Of a stretch of 21,265 nt of DNA, positions 1-6,748 are shown piece after piece; within the stretch, counting starts at the first letter, position 1, and each line of letters begins with the position of its first letter. Made by a program: the position numbers and the translations under genes. The notes under the pieces were generated by a model. That model ran no database searches and had not been told where the DNA came from. It worked only from the letters and a program-made list of their open reading frames with translations. Origin of the DNA: Holophagales bacterium UBA5704 (GTDB lineage: Bacteria > Acidobacteriota > Thermoanaerobaculia > Multivoradales > UBA5704); NCBI GenBank assembly GCA_002420005.1, contig DIHE01000036.1:29515-50779 (forward strand). The letters are read 5' to 3'.

Positions 1-330
1 CGGCAGGAGACCGCGCAGCAGTTCCGGGATACTTCCGGGAAGATCGACGGCGTCGAGGCGAAGCTCAGCGAGGAGAACCGACTGACACGGGTCCTCCTGG
101 AAGGCCTGCGCTCCGATCTCAAGCTTCTCGCCGAGGCGGTGATCGGTCTGAGTGAGCGGCGGACGGAGCATGAGAACGCCATGGAATTCAAGATGGATCA
201 GGTGAAGTCTTCGATTGAGCCCTACTTCCGGAATCTCAACCGCCGGGTCTCCCTCCTGGAGGGCGTCGACAATCGCCGGGAGCGGGACGTCATGGACGTC
301 ATTCGCGAGAAATTCGAAAAAAAGCGGTAG
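1..330 (+). CDS. C-terminal part of a coiled-coil hypothetical protein (5' end outside window)
   Basis: The reading frame is open from base 1 and ends with TAG at 328-330, so about 109 C-terminal residues are visible and the start lies outside. The sequence is highly charged and rich in Glu, Arg, Lys, Gln and Leu. It has heptad-like stretches (for example the LSEENRLTRVLLEGLRSDLK region, then RNLNRRVSLLEGVDN), typical of a long alpha-helical coiled coil. There is no membrane segment and no catalytic motif. It ends in a basic EKFEKKR tail. I do not recognise a family. It could be the end of a structural, chemotaxis-like or chromosome-partition-like protein, but nothing visible decides this. 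An inverted repeat follows the stop at 342-362. Confidence 0.6.
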   Translation, partial: RQETAQQFRDTSGKIDGVEAKLSEENRLTRVLLEGLRSDLKLLAEAVIGLSERRTEHENAMEFKMDQVKSSIEPYFRNLNRRVSLLEGVDNRRERDVMDVIREKFEKKR

Positions 331-341
331 GGAGGCTGCAA

Positions 342-362
342 GGGCAGGTGCGGGACCTGCCC
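342..362. terminator. Perfect inverted repeat between convergent genes, possible bidirectional terminator
   Basis: GGGCAGGT (342-349) and ACCTGCCC (355-362) form a perfect 8-bp stem with a 5-nt loop. It lies in the 57-bp gap between the coiled-coil gene and the convergent yebC end. There is no T tract on either strand, so termination by this hairpin alone is an inference from its position. Confidence 0.4.
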
Positions 363-387
363 CTGCGGCGTCCGGGAGGGCGGAGCC

Positions 388-1110
388 TCAGGCGAGGTTG
401 TGGAAGACCTTCTGGACGTCGTCGTCCTGCTCCAGCCGGTCGATCAAGGCGAGGACCTCGTTGGCCTGGTTCTCGGGCAGCTCGGTCGGGGTCTGGGCGA
501 CGTACTCCAGCTCGGCCGAGATCGGGGTGATGTTGCGGTCCTCGATCGCCTTCTGGAGCTGGCCGAAGTCGGTGTAGGAGCAGCGCAGCACGAGCTGCGG
601 CTCGCCCTTCTCACCGGTGCTCTCACCCATCTCTTCGAGACCGTGGTCGATCAGCTCGAGCTCCAGCTCCTCGGCCTGGACGCCTTCCGGATGCAGACGG
701 AAGACGCCCATCCGCTTGAATCCAAAGAGGACGCTGCCATTGCTCGCGAGGTTGCCGCCGCCCTTGTTGAAGTGCATGCGGACGTTGGCGACGGTACGCG
801 TCGGGTTGTCCGTCGCGGTCTCGACGATGACGGCGATCCCATGCGGGGCATAGCCTTCGTAGAGGATCTCCTCGAAGCTCGTCGCATCCTTGCCCGAGGC
901 GCGCTTGATGGCCGCCTCGACCTTGTCCTTCGGCATGTTGATCGCGCGGGCGTTCTGCACGACGCGCCGCAACATCGGATTGGCGTTCGGATCGGAGCCG
1001 CCCGCCTTGACGGCGATGGTGATGTCTTTGCCGATCCGGGCGAACTGCTTCGCCATCCGGTCCCACCGGGCGAACATCGTGTGTTTTCTGGTTTCGAAAA
1101 TGCGTCCCAT
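388..1110 (-). CDS. yebC: YebC/PmpR (TACO1) family protein
   Basis: A 240-residue protein with full-length YebC architecture. Visible landmarks are GRIFETRKHTMFARWDRMAK at 2-21, the GGSDPNANPMLRRVVQNAR core at 38-55, NMPKDKVEAAIKRASG at 58-73, YEGYAPHGIAVIVE near 84-97, and TDNPTRTVANVRMHFNKGGG at 100-119. Family members were described as DNA-binding regulators (PmpR) and, more recently, as ribosome-associated factors that help translation of difficult sequences such as polyproline. The start resembles the 'MGR.FE.RK' variant I associate with Bacteroidetes-like YebC rather than the 'MAGHSKW' type. The gene follows the MNIO operon after a 98-bp gap and is probably transcribed separately. The ATG at 1110 has no clear ribosome binding site. 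Confidence 0.95.
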   Translation of the reverse strand: MGRIFETRKHTMFARWDRMAKQFARIGKDITIAVKAGGSDPNANPMLRRVVQNARAINMPKDKVEAAIKRASGKDATSFEEILYEGYAPHGIAVIVETATDNPTRTVANVRMHFNKGGGNLASNGSVLFGFKRMGVFRLHPEGVQAEELELELIDHGLEEMGESTGEKGEPQLVLRCSYTDFGQLQKAIEDRNITPISAELEYVAQTPTELPENQANEVLALIDRLEQDDDVQKVFHNLA

Positions 1111-1142
1111 GGTGTTTCGAAAAGAGGGGATGTGGATAGGAG

Positions 1143-1158
1143 CCCGGCGAAGGCCGGG
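1143..1158. repeat. 6-bp inverted repeat with tetraloop between the MNIO operon and yebC
   Basis: CCCGGC (1143-1148) and GCCGGG (1153-1158) flank a 4-nt loop. On the minus-strand transcript it lies about 50 nt after the stop of the last MNIO-operon gene and about 30 nt before the yebC start. It could act as a terminator or transcript-end stabiliser, but there is no U run. Confidence 0.3.
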
Positions 1159-1208
1159 TCATAGATCGTTCAGACTCTATCCCGAGGGGAGGCGGCGAGT
1201 AAAGCCCC

Positions 1209-1682
1209 TCACACCTTGAGGTACCAGACCTTGCCGTCCGATCCGGGCATTTTGACGACGAGCAGGCGGGTGGGGGTGCGCATCAGGGCCAGCAGCGGGC
1301 CGGTGCGTTCGCGGATGCGCAGGGCGCCGGGCCGGCGGTCGCGCTCGAAGCGCAGGCGCAGGGAGACGAGGTCGTCATGGGCCGCGCAGGCCACCTGCGG
1401 CGCCGGGTGGTGCAGCAGGGTTTCCGCCAGCTCCCAGGCGTCGTCCACGTGGTGCAGCAAGCCGGTCGGGTTGTAGCGCACGGCATGGTCGTGGAAGGAC
1501 GCGCCCCAGGTCTCCCCCAGGGCGGTGCGCAGGCGGGGCAGGAGGGTGGCTGCGGCGCGGCGGCGTTTGGCCTCCAGGCTGTGCCGTGCGCGGTCGAGCG
1601 TGTTCTCGTCGAGCCCGGCGGGAGCGGGGCCACGCCCGGCCAGGCTGAGGGCGAGCCGGCGCTGCAGGTCATCGAGCGACAC
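1209..1682 (-). CDS. Small alpha-helical protein, last gene of the MNIO operon, probable MNIO partner
   Basis: I chose the GTG at 1682, giving 157 residues starting MSLDDLQRRLALSLAGRG. It overlaps the end of the DUF692 gene by 14 nt, and a GAGGAGGTG stretch just upstream supplies a ribosome binding site. A longer frame to 1745 has a low-quality N-terminus that lies inside the DUF692 gene. The protein is soluble and helical, with an Arg-rich helix (EAKRRRAAATLLPRLR) and an aromatic/His stretch (GASFHDHAVRYNPTGLLHHV, then DDAWELAETLL). MNIO enzymes are usually followed by a partner that presents the substrate (MbnC, TglI, DUF2063/BufC types). Position and size suggest the same role here, but I see no clear sequence match to those families. 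Function is inferred from context. Confidence 0.75.
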   Translation of the reverse strand: MSLDDLQRRLALSLAGRGPAPAGLDENTLDRARHSLEAKRRRAAATLLPRLRTALGETWGASFHDHAVRYNPTGLLHHVDDAWELAETLLHHPAPQVACAAHDDLVSLRLRFERDRRPGALRIRERTGPLLALMRTPTRLLVVKMPGSDGKVWYLKV

Positions 1683-2487
1683 AGAGCACCTCCTCGGCCC
1701 GGCGGACTTCGGCGAGCAGGGCGCTGAACGCCGGCAGGTCGTCATCGCGCTCGATGATCACGGCGCGCACCCGGGACCGCGGGATCAGCCACTCCAGGAG
1801 GTGCCAGGACTCTTCCGGAACGCACCGCGAGTGGGTGTCCAGGTACTGCCCCTCCTGCCAGAGGCCGCCTGCAAGATGCACCTCGACGACCCGGTCGAGG
1901 GGGAGGCTCTCCAGGTACTCGATCGGGTCGTAGCCGTGGTTCAGGGCATTGGCGTGCACGTTCTCCAGGTCCAGCAAAAGGCCCGTGTCGGTCTCGTCCA
2001 GGATCGCGCGCACGAGCTCCGCCTCGCCCATCTCGGCGCCGGGGAGGGAGAAGGGGTAGGCGATGTTCTCGAGCAGGATGGGCAAGCCGGGGAGCGCAGC
2101 GCGGAGCTGCCGCACATTGGCGGCCACCGTGGCCACCGCTTCGCGGGTGAACGGGAGAGGCGCCAGGTGGCCGATCTCGACACCGCCGGCCCGGGTGAAC
2201 GCGATGTGCTCGGAAAACCAGGGGGGCTCGACGGCCTCGACGACCCGCGCCACGTGCCGCACCCGGTCGGGATCGAGCCCGCCGGCGCTCCCCAGAGAGA
2301 GCCCGATGCCATGGAGGAGCACCGGCACGGCCTGGGCGATCAGCACGCAGTCGCGCAGACCGGCCTCGCCGGCGATGTTGTCCGGGATGCACTCGACGAC
2401 GCCGAGCGCGTCGCGGTGGCGCACGACGTCCCACCGCCAGGCGTCGCGGTAGCTCACTCCGGCGCCGAAGAACGGCAGCTCAGCCAC
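1669..2487 (-). CDS. DUF692 family multinuclear non-haem iron oxidase (MNIO, MbnB/TglH/BufB-like)
   Basis: Using the GTG at 2487 the protein has 272 residues, the usual length for DUF692. The frame runs up to 2667, but that extension is an Ala-rich shadow of the neighbour's Gly/Cys repeat. The family folds as a TIM barrel and uses two or three irons with O2 to modify cysteines in peptides, for example to oxazolone/thioamide in methanobactin or thiooxazole in bufferins. The metal-site motifs look intact: LLHGIGLSL (His59), WFSEHIAF (Glu93, His94), LLENIAYPF (Glu140, Asn141), LLLDLENVHANALNHG (Asp173, Asn176, Asn180, His184), VEVHLAGG (His204), DTH (217-219) and IIERD (Glu246). It overlaps the upstream gene by 8 nt and the downstream gene by 14 nt. 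The likely substrate is the Gly/Cys-rich tail encoded just upstream; this is inferred. Confidence 0.93.
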   Translation of the reverse strand: MAELPFFGAGVSYRDAWRWDVVRHRDALGVVECIPDNIAGEAGLRDCVLIAQAVPVLLHGIGLSLGSAGGLDPDRVRHVARVVEAVEPPWFSEHIAFTRAGGVEIGHLAPLPFTREAVATVAANVRQLRAALPGLPILLENIAYPFSLPGAEMGEAELVRAILDETDTGLLLDLENVHANALNHGYDPIEYLESLPLDRVVEVHLAGGLWQEGQYLDTHSRCVPEESWHLLEWLIPRSRVRAVIIERDDDLPAFSALLAEVRRAEEVLCVAR

Positions 2488-2600
2488 CGCAGCCCCCACA
2501 GCCGCCGCCGCCACAACCGCCGCCCCCACAGCCGCCGTCGCCCGAACCGCCGCTGCTGCAACTGCCGACGCCCGAAGTGCCGCTGCCACAACCGCCGCCG
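2480..2600 (-). repeat. Tandem Gly/Cys-coding repeat at the 3' end of the membrane protein gene
   Basis: About 120 bp of GGC/GGT/TGT codons form degenerate 15-nt units, giving the repeating pentapeptide CGGGG. On the minus strand the final GGGGGCTGCG stretch also lies immediately before the GTG start of the MNIO gene and may serve as its ribosome binding site. The opposite strand and other frame read as Ala/Pro/Arg-rich shadows. Confidence 0.7.
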
Positions 2601-3415
2601 TGTTGTGGCTCCTCCGGCTGGAGGGCCAGGTCGAGGGCGGACAGGCCGGGGATGGCCGCCAGCCCAAAGATGCCGGCGGCGAGAGCGATCTCCCCGCTGT
2701 TGTCGCGGCGCCCTTGTTGGAGGAGGCGCAGGAGGCCGCGATGGGCCTCCTGCGCCCAGTCCAGATACCGCTGGCCGGCCGGCGTCCGGAGGGGCGGACG
2801 CAGCAGGAAGAAGATCAGGGCGGTAAAGACGGCGAGCAGGATCACCAGGGCGGCGACGTTCGTCCGGCCGCGATCGAGCGCAACCACCACCTTGGCCATC
2901 CCGAGGCCCACGACGAGGGCTCCGGCCAGCAGCGCGTTGCCGCGCAGCCGGGTCTTCTGCTTGGCGCTGAGGAGGAGTCCTTGCCGGGAAAGCTCCTCTT
3001 CGACGTCCTCGAGATCCGTACCCAGGGCGCGGGCGATGCGCTGCTCGGCCTCCGAGGCGGTGCATTCGGCTCCGCCGGTGACCGCTCTCCGCGCATTCTC
3101 CTCGAGAGGGGACAGCGACGGCCCCGGCTCGTCCGGCTCGGGCAGCGACCGCAGCTTGCGATCCGTTACGCTGATCCATCCGGCGCTCAGCAGCCGGCCC
3201 AGCAGCGTCCGCGCCGCCTCACTCCGGCCGCCTCGCAAGAGAGCGATGGCAACGGCGTCGCTCTCCCGTGGGTACGAGCCGGGGAGCCAGCGGCCCTCCG
3301 GCCGGGTGGAGCCCAGCAGGGCGGCGCGCAGGAGCCAAGCCAGGGCGATCACGCCGAGCCCATAGGGAAGGAAAAACCGGAGAAACTCCGGCCCGGGGAG
3401 GTCGAGAAGGCTCAT
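2480..3415 (-). CDS. Membrane protein with C-terminal Gly/Cys-rich tail (TIGR04222-like), candidate MNIO substrate
   Basis: A 311-residue protein. Hydrophobic segments lie at about 12-34, 160-180 and 186-206, with a weaker one at 241-264. A soluble segment (about 40-155) contains a winged-helix-like LLGRLLSAGWISVTDRKLRS stretch. From residue 273 to the end the sequence is almost entirely Gly, Cys and Ser, with Cys at 276, 286, 296, 301, 306 and 309. C296, C301 and C306 are spaced as CGGGG units. The layout matches what I recall of TIGR04222, an uncharacterised membrane domain followed by low-complexity Gly/Cys/Ser sequence and often found near DUF692 genes. The ATG overlaps the upstream stop as ATGA, and the stop overlaps the start of the MNIO gene. 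I infer a membrane-anchored precursor whose tail is modified. The side of the membrane on which the tail sits is not determined. Confidence 0.85.
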   Translation of the reverse strand: MSLLDLPGPEFLRFFLPYGLGVIALAWLLRAALLGSTRPEGRWLPGSYPRESDAVAIALLRGGRSEAARTLLGRLLSAGWISVTDRKLRSLPEPDEPGPSLSPLEENARRAVTGGAECTASEAEQRIARALGTDLEDVEEELSRQGLLLSAKQKTRLRGNALLAGALVVGLGMAKVVVALDRGRTNVAALVILLAVFTALIFFLLRPPLRTPAGQRYLDWAQEAHRGLLRLLQQGRRDNSGEIALAAGIFGLAAIPGLSALDLALQPEEPQHGGGCGSGTSGVGSCSSGGSGDGGCGGGGCGGGGCGGCGG

Positions 3416-4140
3416 CCGCCCACTCCTCCCAGCGTCCGGCAGAGCTCGGCCAGGAGGTCCAGATAGGCGCTCAGAAGCCGGCGAACCTCTTCGTCCGCCG
3501 GCCGCGGATCGCGGCGCCGGAGGTCGGCGACCGGTTCGACGAACCCGGCGGCGACTCCCAGCTTCCGGGCCGCCTGCCGCAGAAGGCCCGGCCGGTCTGC
3601 CGGCACCTCGAGGCCGCGGGAGCGCACCAGCACCTCCAGAGTGACCGCGAGCTTCGGGAGGCTGCGCAACAGGCCACGCCAGAGCGCGTCGGATTCACCG
3701 TCCCGCTCGACGACCCGGAGGCGCAGGCGCAGCTCCATGTTCTTGAGCTCCTGGAGCGAGCGCAGGCGCAGCGCCTCCGGCTGCACCTCGACATCCGCCA
3801 GGTGGACGTCGCCCCACAGCACGCGGTGCCAGAGCTGGATGTCGAGAACCTTGACCGGAAAGAGGACGGCCGCCTCCCGCAGGTCCGCCGGGGTGGCCAC
3901 GAACGAGACGACTTGCGAGTCGCGCAGGGCTGCGGTGAGGACCGGAGCGAGCTGCAGCAGCGCCGGGAGCGTCGCGTCTGCGACCACGGCGAGGACGTTG
4001 ACGTCCGAGGTGCCGGGGGTGTAGCGCCCCTTGGCGAGGCCGCCATAGAGGGCGCTGCCGAGCAGGTTCTCGCCGGCTGCGGCGCGGAGCTGATCGACGA
4101 GGCGTTCGAGAGTCTGGTCGACTTCCGGATGATTCGTCAT
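3412..4140 (-). CDS. Nucleotidyltransferase-fold protein, first gene of the MNIO operon
   Basis: 242 residues with an N-terminal polymerase-beta-like nucleotidyltransferase signature: LYGGLAKGRYTPGTSDVNVL at about 31-50, then a third acidic candidate in VKVLDIQLW (Asp100). The family motif is hG[G/S] followed by [D/E]h[D/E]. Here it reads D46-V-N48, so the second metal-binding acid is replaced by Asn. The rest is helical (about 110-240), resembling the substrate-binding helical part of many small nucleotidyltransferases. ATG at 4140 has a strong AGGAGG 4 nt upstream, and an extended -10 lies further upstream. The end overlaps the next gene as ATGA. It may nucleotidylate a partner, or bind nucleotides without catalysis. 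A link to peptide modification is contextual only. Confidence 0.75.
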   Translation of the reverse strand: MTNHPEVDQTLERLVDQLRAAAGENLLGSALYGGLAKGRYTPGTSDVNVLAVVADATLPALLQLAPVLTAALRDSQVVSFVATPADLREAAVLFPVKVLDIQLWHRVLWGDVHLADVEVQPEALRLRSLQELKNMELRLRLRVVERDGESDALWRGLLRSLPKLAVTLEVLVRSRGLEVPADRPGLLRQAARKLGVAAGFVEPVADLRRRDPRPADEEVRRLLSAYLDLLAELCRTLGGVGG

Positions 4141-4167
4141 CGAGCCTCCTCGGGAGAGGTGCGAAGG

Positions 4168-4176
4168 ATGTTAGCA
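4168..4176 (-). promoter_or_regulatory. Extended -10 promoter element for the MNIO operon
   Basis: On the minus strand TGCTAACAT fits an extended -10 (TGnTAnnnT). It ends 27 nt upstream of the first ATG and is followed by a good AGGAGG (4145-4150). No convincing -35 is visible. The 72-bp divergent gap also serves the phospholipase D-like gene on the other strand. Confidence 0.45.
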
Positions 4177-4198
4177 CTGATTCCCCGAGAGTCCGTCA

Positions 4199-4204
4199 TA
4201 GACT
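4199..4204 (+). promoter_or_regulatory. Possible -10 element very close to the phospholipase D-like start
   Basis: TAGACT lies 8 nt before the ATG at 4213. If it is a -10, transcription would start only one or two bases before the start codon, giving an almost leaderless message. No good -35 is visible, so the call is tentative. Confidence 0.25.
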
Positions 4205-4212
4205 GGAGCTCC

Positions 4213-5523
4213 ATGCGCCGGCCGACCCACCTGTGCCGCCTCGTCCTCCTGGTCCTCGTCCTCTGCTTGCCGGCCCGCCTGGCGGGAGCGGCGGAGCAGG
4301 TGCGCCTGCTCGAGAGCGAGCGGGAGGCGGCGGTGGCGCGGGCGGAGATGGTGCTCGGTGCCCGGCAGGAGATCCTGGCCGCCTACTTCATCATCGGCAA
4401 GGATCCCTTCACCCTGACCGCCCTCGCCCTCCTGCGCGATGCGGCCCGCCGCGGCGTGCGCGTCAAGCTGCTGGTGGACGACCAGTGGAACAAGATCCCG
4501 AAGGCGGTCGAGGCCCACCTGATCCAGGAAGGCGTCGAGATCGGCACCTACCACCCGTTCCAGATCGGCAACCTCCATTGGACCTGGCGGCGGATGCACG
4601 ACAAGCTGTTCGTGGTCGACGGGGAGGTGCTGCTCGCCGGGGGGCGCAACATCGAGAGCGCCTACTTCGGGCTCGGCCCCACGCAGTCCGGACGCCGCAA
4701 CTACCTGGACTGCGACGTGCAGGTGCGGGGAGCGGTCGCCGCGGAGGCGCGCACCTACTTCCTCTCCCTGTGGGCCAGCCATCACGTCGAGAAACAGCGC
4801 ACCCGCCGTGGCCCCGCGGCGGAGACCCGCGCTGCACAGCTGCTGGATGGCTTCCAGGACTGGATCGACGCCCGGATCGGCCAGGAGCTGGCCTCGTCGG
4901 CGCCCCTGCTGGCGGAGCCGATTCCGGTCGAAGGGGTCCGGTTCATCCACGATGCCGTGGGCCACAAGCGTTCCGGGGGCGTGGCCCGCGAGCTGTTCCT
5001 CCTGATGGATGCGGCGCGCGAGTCCTTGATCATCGAGTCTCCCTACCTGGTTCCCTCGGATGCCTTGCGGGAGGTCCTTCGGCGGGCCCAGGCGCGGGGC
5101 GTCCACGTGCGCATCCTCACCAACTCGCTCTCGGCCACGGACAACCTCTGGCCGCAAGCCGGCTACGTAGGGCACAAGAAGTGGCTCGTCGCGACCGGCG
5201 TCGAGCTCTGGGAGTACCGCGGCCCGGAGTGCCTGCACACCAAGGCCGCGGTGATCGACGGCAAGCAGGCGGTGATCGGCTCCTACAACCTCGACACGCT
5301 TTCCGAGCGGCTCAACTCCGAGATCGTCCTGGCGATCGACAGCCCGGCCGTCGCGGAGCGATTGCGCCGCTCGATGGACACGCACCTGGAGCGCGCCTGG
5401 AGGATCGACGCCCGTGGCTATCCGGAAGGCTTCGACGAGCCGTATCCCGGCATCACGGGGTGGAAGCGGTTCAAGCTCCGGCTGCTGCGCCTGCTGGCGC
5501 CCTTCATTGAGGGGATGCTGTAG
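4213..5523 (+). CDS. Secreted phospholipase D / cardiolipin synthase-like protein
   Basis: 436 residues from ATG 4213. The first 27 residues (MRRPTHLCRLVLLVLVLCLP onwards) form a signal peptide or anchor ending near AGA-AEQ, which decides this start over the much longer open frame upstream. Two HKD motifs mark a two-domain phospholipase D-superfamily enzyme: HDKLFVVD starting at His129 followed by GGRN, and HTKAAVID starting at His342 followed by GSYN. The family cuts or transfers phosphodiester bonds, as in cardiolipin synthases, by a phospho-histidine intermediate. With a signal peptide instead of N-terminal membrane helices it probably works in the periplasm, possibly in phospholipid exchange. 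Substrate is unknown. A GGAG lies 4 nt before the ATG, and a TAGACT hexamer sits 8 nt before it. Confidence 0.9.
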   Translation: MRRPTHLCRLVLLVLVLCLPARLAGAAEQVRLLESEREAAVARAEMVLGARQEILAAYFIIGKDPFTLTALALLRDAARRGVRVKLLVDDQWNKIPKAVEAHLIQEGVEIGTYHPFQIGNLHWTWRRMHDKLFVVDGEVLLAGGRNIESAYFGLGPTQSGRRNYLDCDVQVRGAVAAEARTYFLSLWASHHVEKQRTRRGPAAETRAAQLLDGFQDWIDARIGQELASSAPLLAEPIPVEGVRFIHDAVGHKRSGGVARELFLLMDAARESLIIESPYLVPSDALREVLRRAQARGVHVRILTNSLSATDNLWPQAGYVGHKKWLVATGVELWEYRGPECLHTKAAVIDGKQAVIGSYNLDTLSERLNSEIVLAIDSPAVAERLRRSMDTHLERAWRIDARGYPEGFDEPYPGITGWKRFKLRLLRLLAPFIEGML

Positions 5524-6088
5524 CCGCGGGCAGGCCGAGCAGCGTCCGCACCGAGGGCTCCAGGCGGGTCAGGCCGCCCTGAAGGCCTTGAGCCAGCGCC
5601 TGTTCCGGCGCGACGCCATCGACCCAGAACGCCTTGACGGCGAGCAGGGCGCCGACCCGGTTCCCGCTGCCGCAGACGAGGGCGACCGGCTCCTTCCCGC
5701 GCTCCGCGAGGACGCTGGCGAGCTCCCGCGCGGTGCCGAGGTGGAGGTCCTTGTCGCCGCTGATGGGAATTCGGCGGTAGGCGAGCCCTGCGGCCTCGAC
5801 GGCGGCCTGGATCTCGGGCGTCACCTCGGAGTCGCCGCGCAGATCGACGAAGGTCTTGTAGCCGGCGGCGGCGAGGGCGCGGAAGCCCTCCGGAGTGGTG
5901 GGCGCTCCCCCCGTGGCGAGCCCCGGCGCAGGGTGCCGTTCGTTGACCAGGAGCGTCGCAGGCGCCTGGGCCGGGCCGGCCGGCGCAGGCGGTTGTGCCG
6001 TCAAAGGGGAGAGAGCGAGCAGGCCCAGCAGAACGAGGGCCACGGGCGGGAGAGCCGAACGCGAGGAAGAAGTTCTTGGCGAGCGCAT
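5504..6088 (-). CDS. Exported DUF442 / BLH-type phosphatase-like protein
   Basis: 194 residues with an N-terminal hydrophobic segment (PPVALVLLGLLALSPL, about 14-29) before a Pro/Ala-rich linker, so it is exported or anchored. The rest resembles the beta-lactamase-hydrolase-associated phosphatase-like domain. It shows TTPEGFRALAAAGYKTFVDLRGD (64-86), the loop SGDKD (110-114), and the phosphate-binding loop CGSGNRVG with Cys139 and Arg144. The CxxGxR spacing is what DUF442 proteins show (commonly CRSGTRS), and Cys and Arg are retained. Activity could be on phosphate esters or persulfides; substrate is unknown. It converges on the phospholipase D-like gene, and their 3' ends overlap by 20 bp. 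A GAGG lies 4 nt upstream of the ATG. Confidence 0.8.
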   Translation of the reverse strand: MRSPRTSSSRSALPPVALVLLGLLALSPLTAQPPAPAGPAQAPATLLVNERHPAPGLATGGAPTTPEGFRALAAAGYKTFVDLRGDSEVTPEIQAAVEAAGLAYRRIPISGDKDLHLGTARELASVLAERGKEPVALVCGSGNRVGALLAVKAFWVDGVAPEQALAQGLQGGLTRLEPSVRTLLGLPAATASPQ

Positions 6089-6219
6089 GACCTCATGTTC
6101 GTCGATTTGTTCCCCCGGCGCAACGGCGCCCCTCCTCCGGGATTGGAACGCCCACCCGTCGGGGGGGCGCGAAGCCCGGTCGCCGCCGCTACGCTTCAGC
6201 GGGCGCGGAGATTCTCACC

Positions 6220-6747
6220 ATGCATCGAACCCTTCTCGTGCGACAGGTCCTTCCGTCCCTTTTCTGGTACGCCCTGCTGATCGGCTCGGCGCTGGGGGCG
6301 GATTTCCTGCTCCACCGCGTCGGCTTGTATTGGGTCGGCCGGTACCTCGGGATCCTCGGTACGGCTCTCCTGGTGGCCTCGTTTGCCTATTCGCTGCGCA
6401 AGCGCAAAATCATCCAGCGCGGGTCGCCCAAGGCGCTGCTGGACCTGCACGAGGTTCTGAGCTGGGCGGGTGCGCTGATGATCCTGGTGCATGCCGGCGT
6501 CCATTTCAACGCGGTTCTCCCCTGGGCCGCGGTGGTGCTCATGCTCATTGCCGTGGCCAGCGGCTTCACCGGAAAGTATCTGCTGAAAGAAGCGCGGGAG
6601 CGGCTGAAGGAACGGGGCGACTGGTTCGACGCGCTGACCGTTGACGCGATGAAACAATGGCGCTCGGTGCACCTGCCGATCACCACCCTCTTCGGGACGC
6701 TGGCCCTGCTGCACATCTTGTCGATCCTGATCTTCTGGAGGTGGTGA
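6220..6747 (+). CDS. Cytochrome b-like integral membrane protein, partner of the decahaem cytochrome
   Basis: 175 residues with four or five hydrophobic helices: about 12-30, 38-57, 76-96, 98-115 and 152-172. The histidines are telling. His77 and His91 are 14 apart in one helix, and His151 and His165 are 14 apart in another, the spacing seen where paired helices hold two bis-His b haems. This supports a dihaem quinol-oxidising or quinone-reducing membrane subunit of the b561/ferric-reductase-like type. It ends one base before the GTG of a ten-haem cytochrome c gene, so the two are co-translated and probably form one electron-transfer unit. A GGAGA sequence precedes the ATG. Direction of electron flow and terminal partner are unknown. 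Confidence 0.8.
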   Translation: MHRTLLVRQVLPSLFWYALLIGSALGADFLLHRVGLYWVGRYLGILGTALLVASFAYSLRKRKIIQRGSPKALLDLHEVLSWAGALMILVHAGVHFNAVLPWAAVVLMLIAVASGFTGKYLLKEARERLKERGDWFDALTVDAMKQWRSVHLPITTLFGTLALLHILSILIFWRW

Positions 6748-6748
6748 C

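Noticed and set aside
2488..2667. Ala-rich N-terminal extension of the DUF692 protein up to 2667
   Set aside because: It is the off-frame reading of the neighbour's Gly/Cys repeat; family length and motif layout fit the GTG at 2487.
3268..4212. Long upstream extension of the phospholipase D-like frame
   Set aside because: It lies opposite the well-supported NTase-like gene, and the signal peptide begins at ATG 4213.
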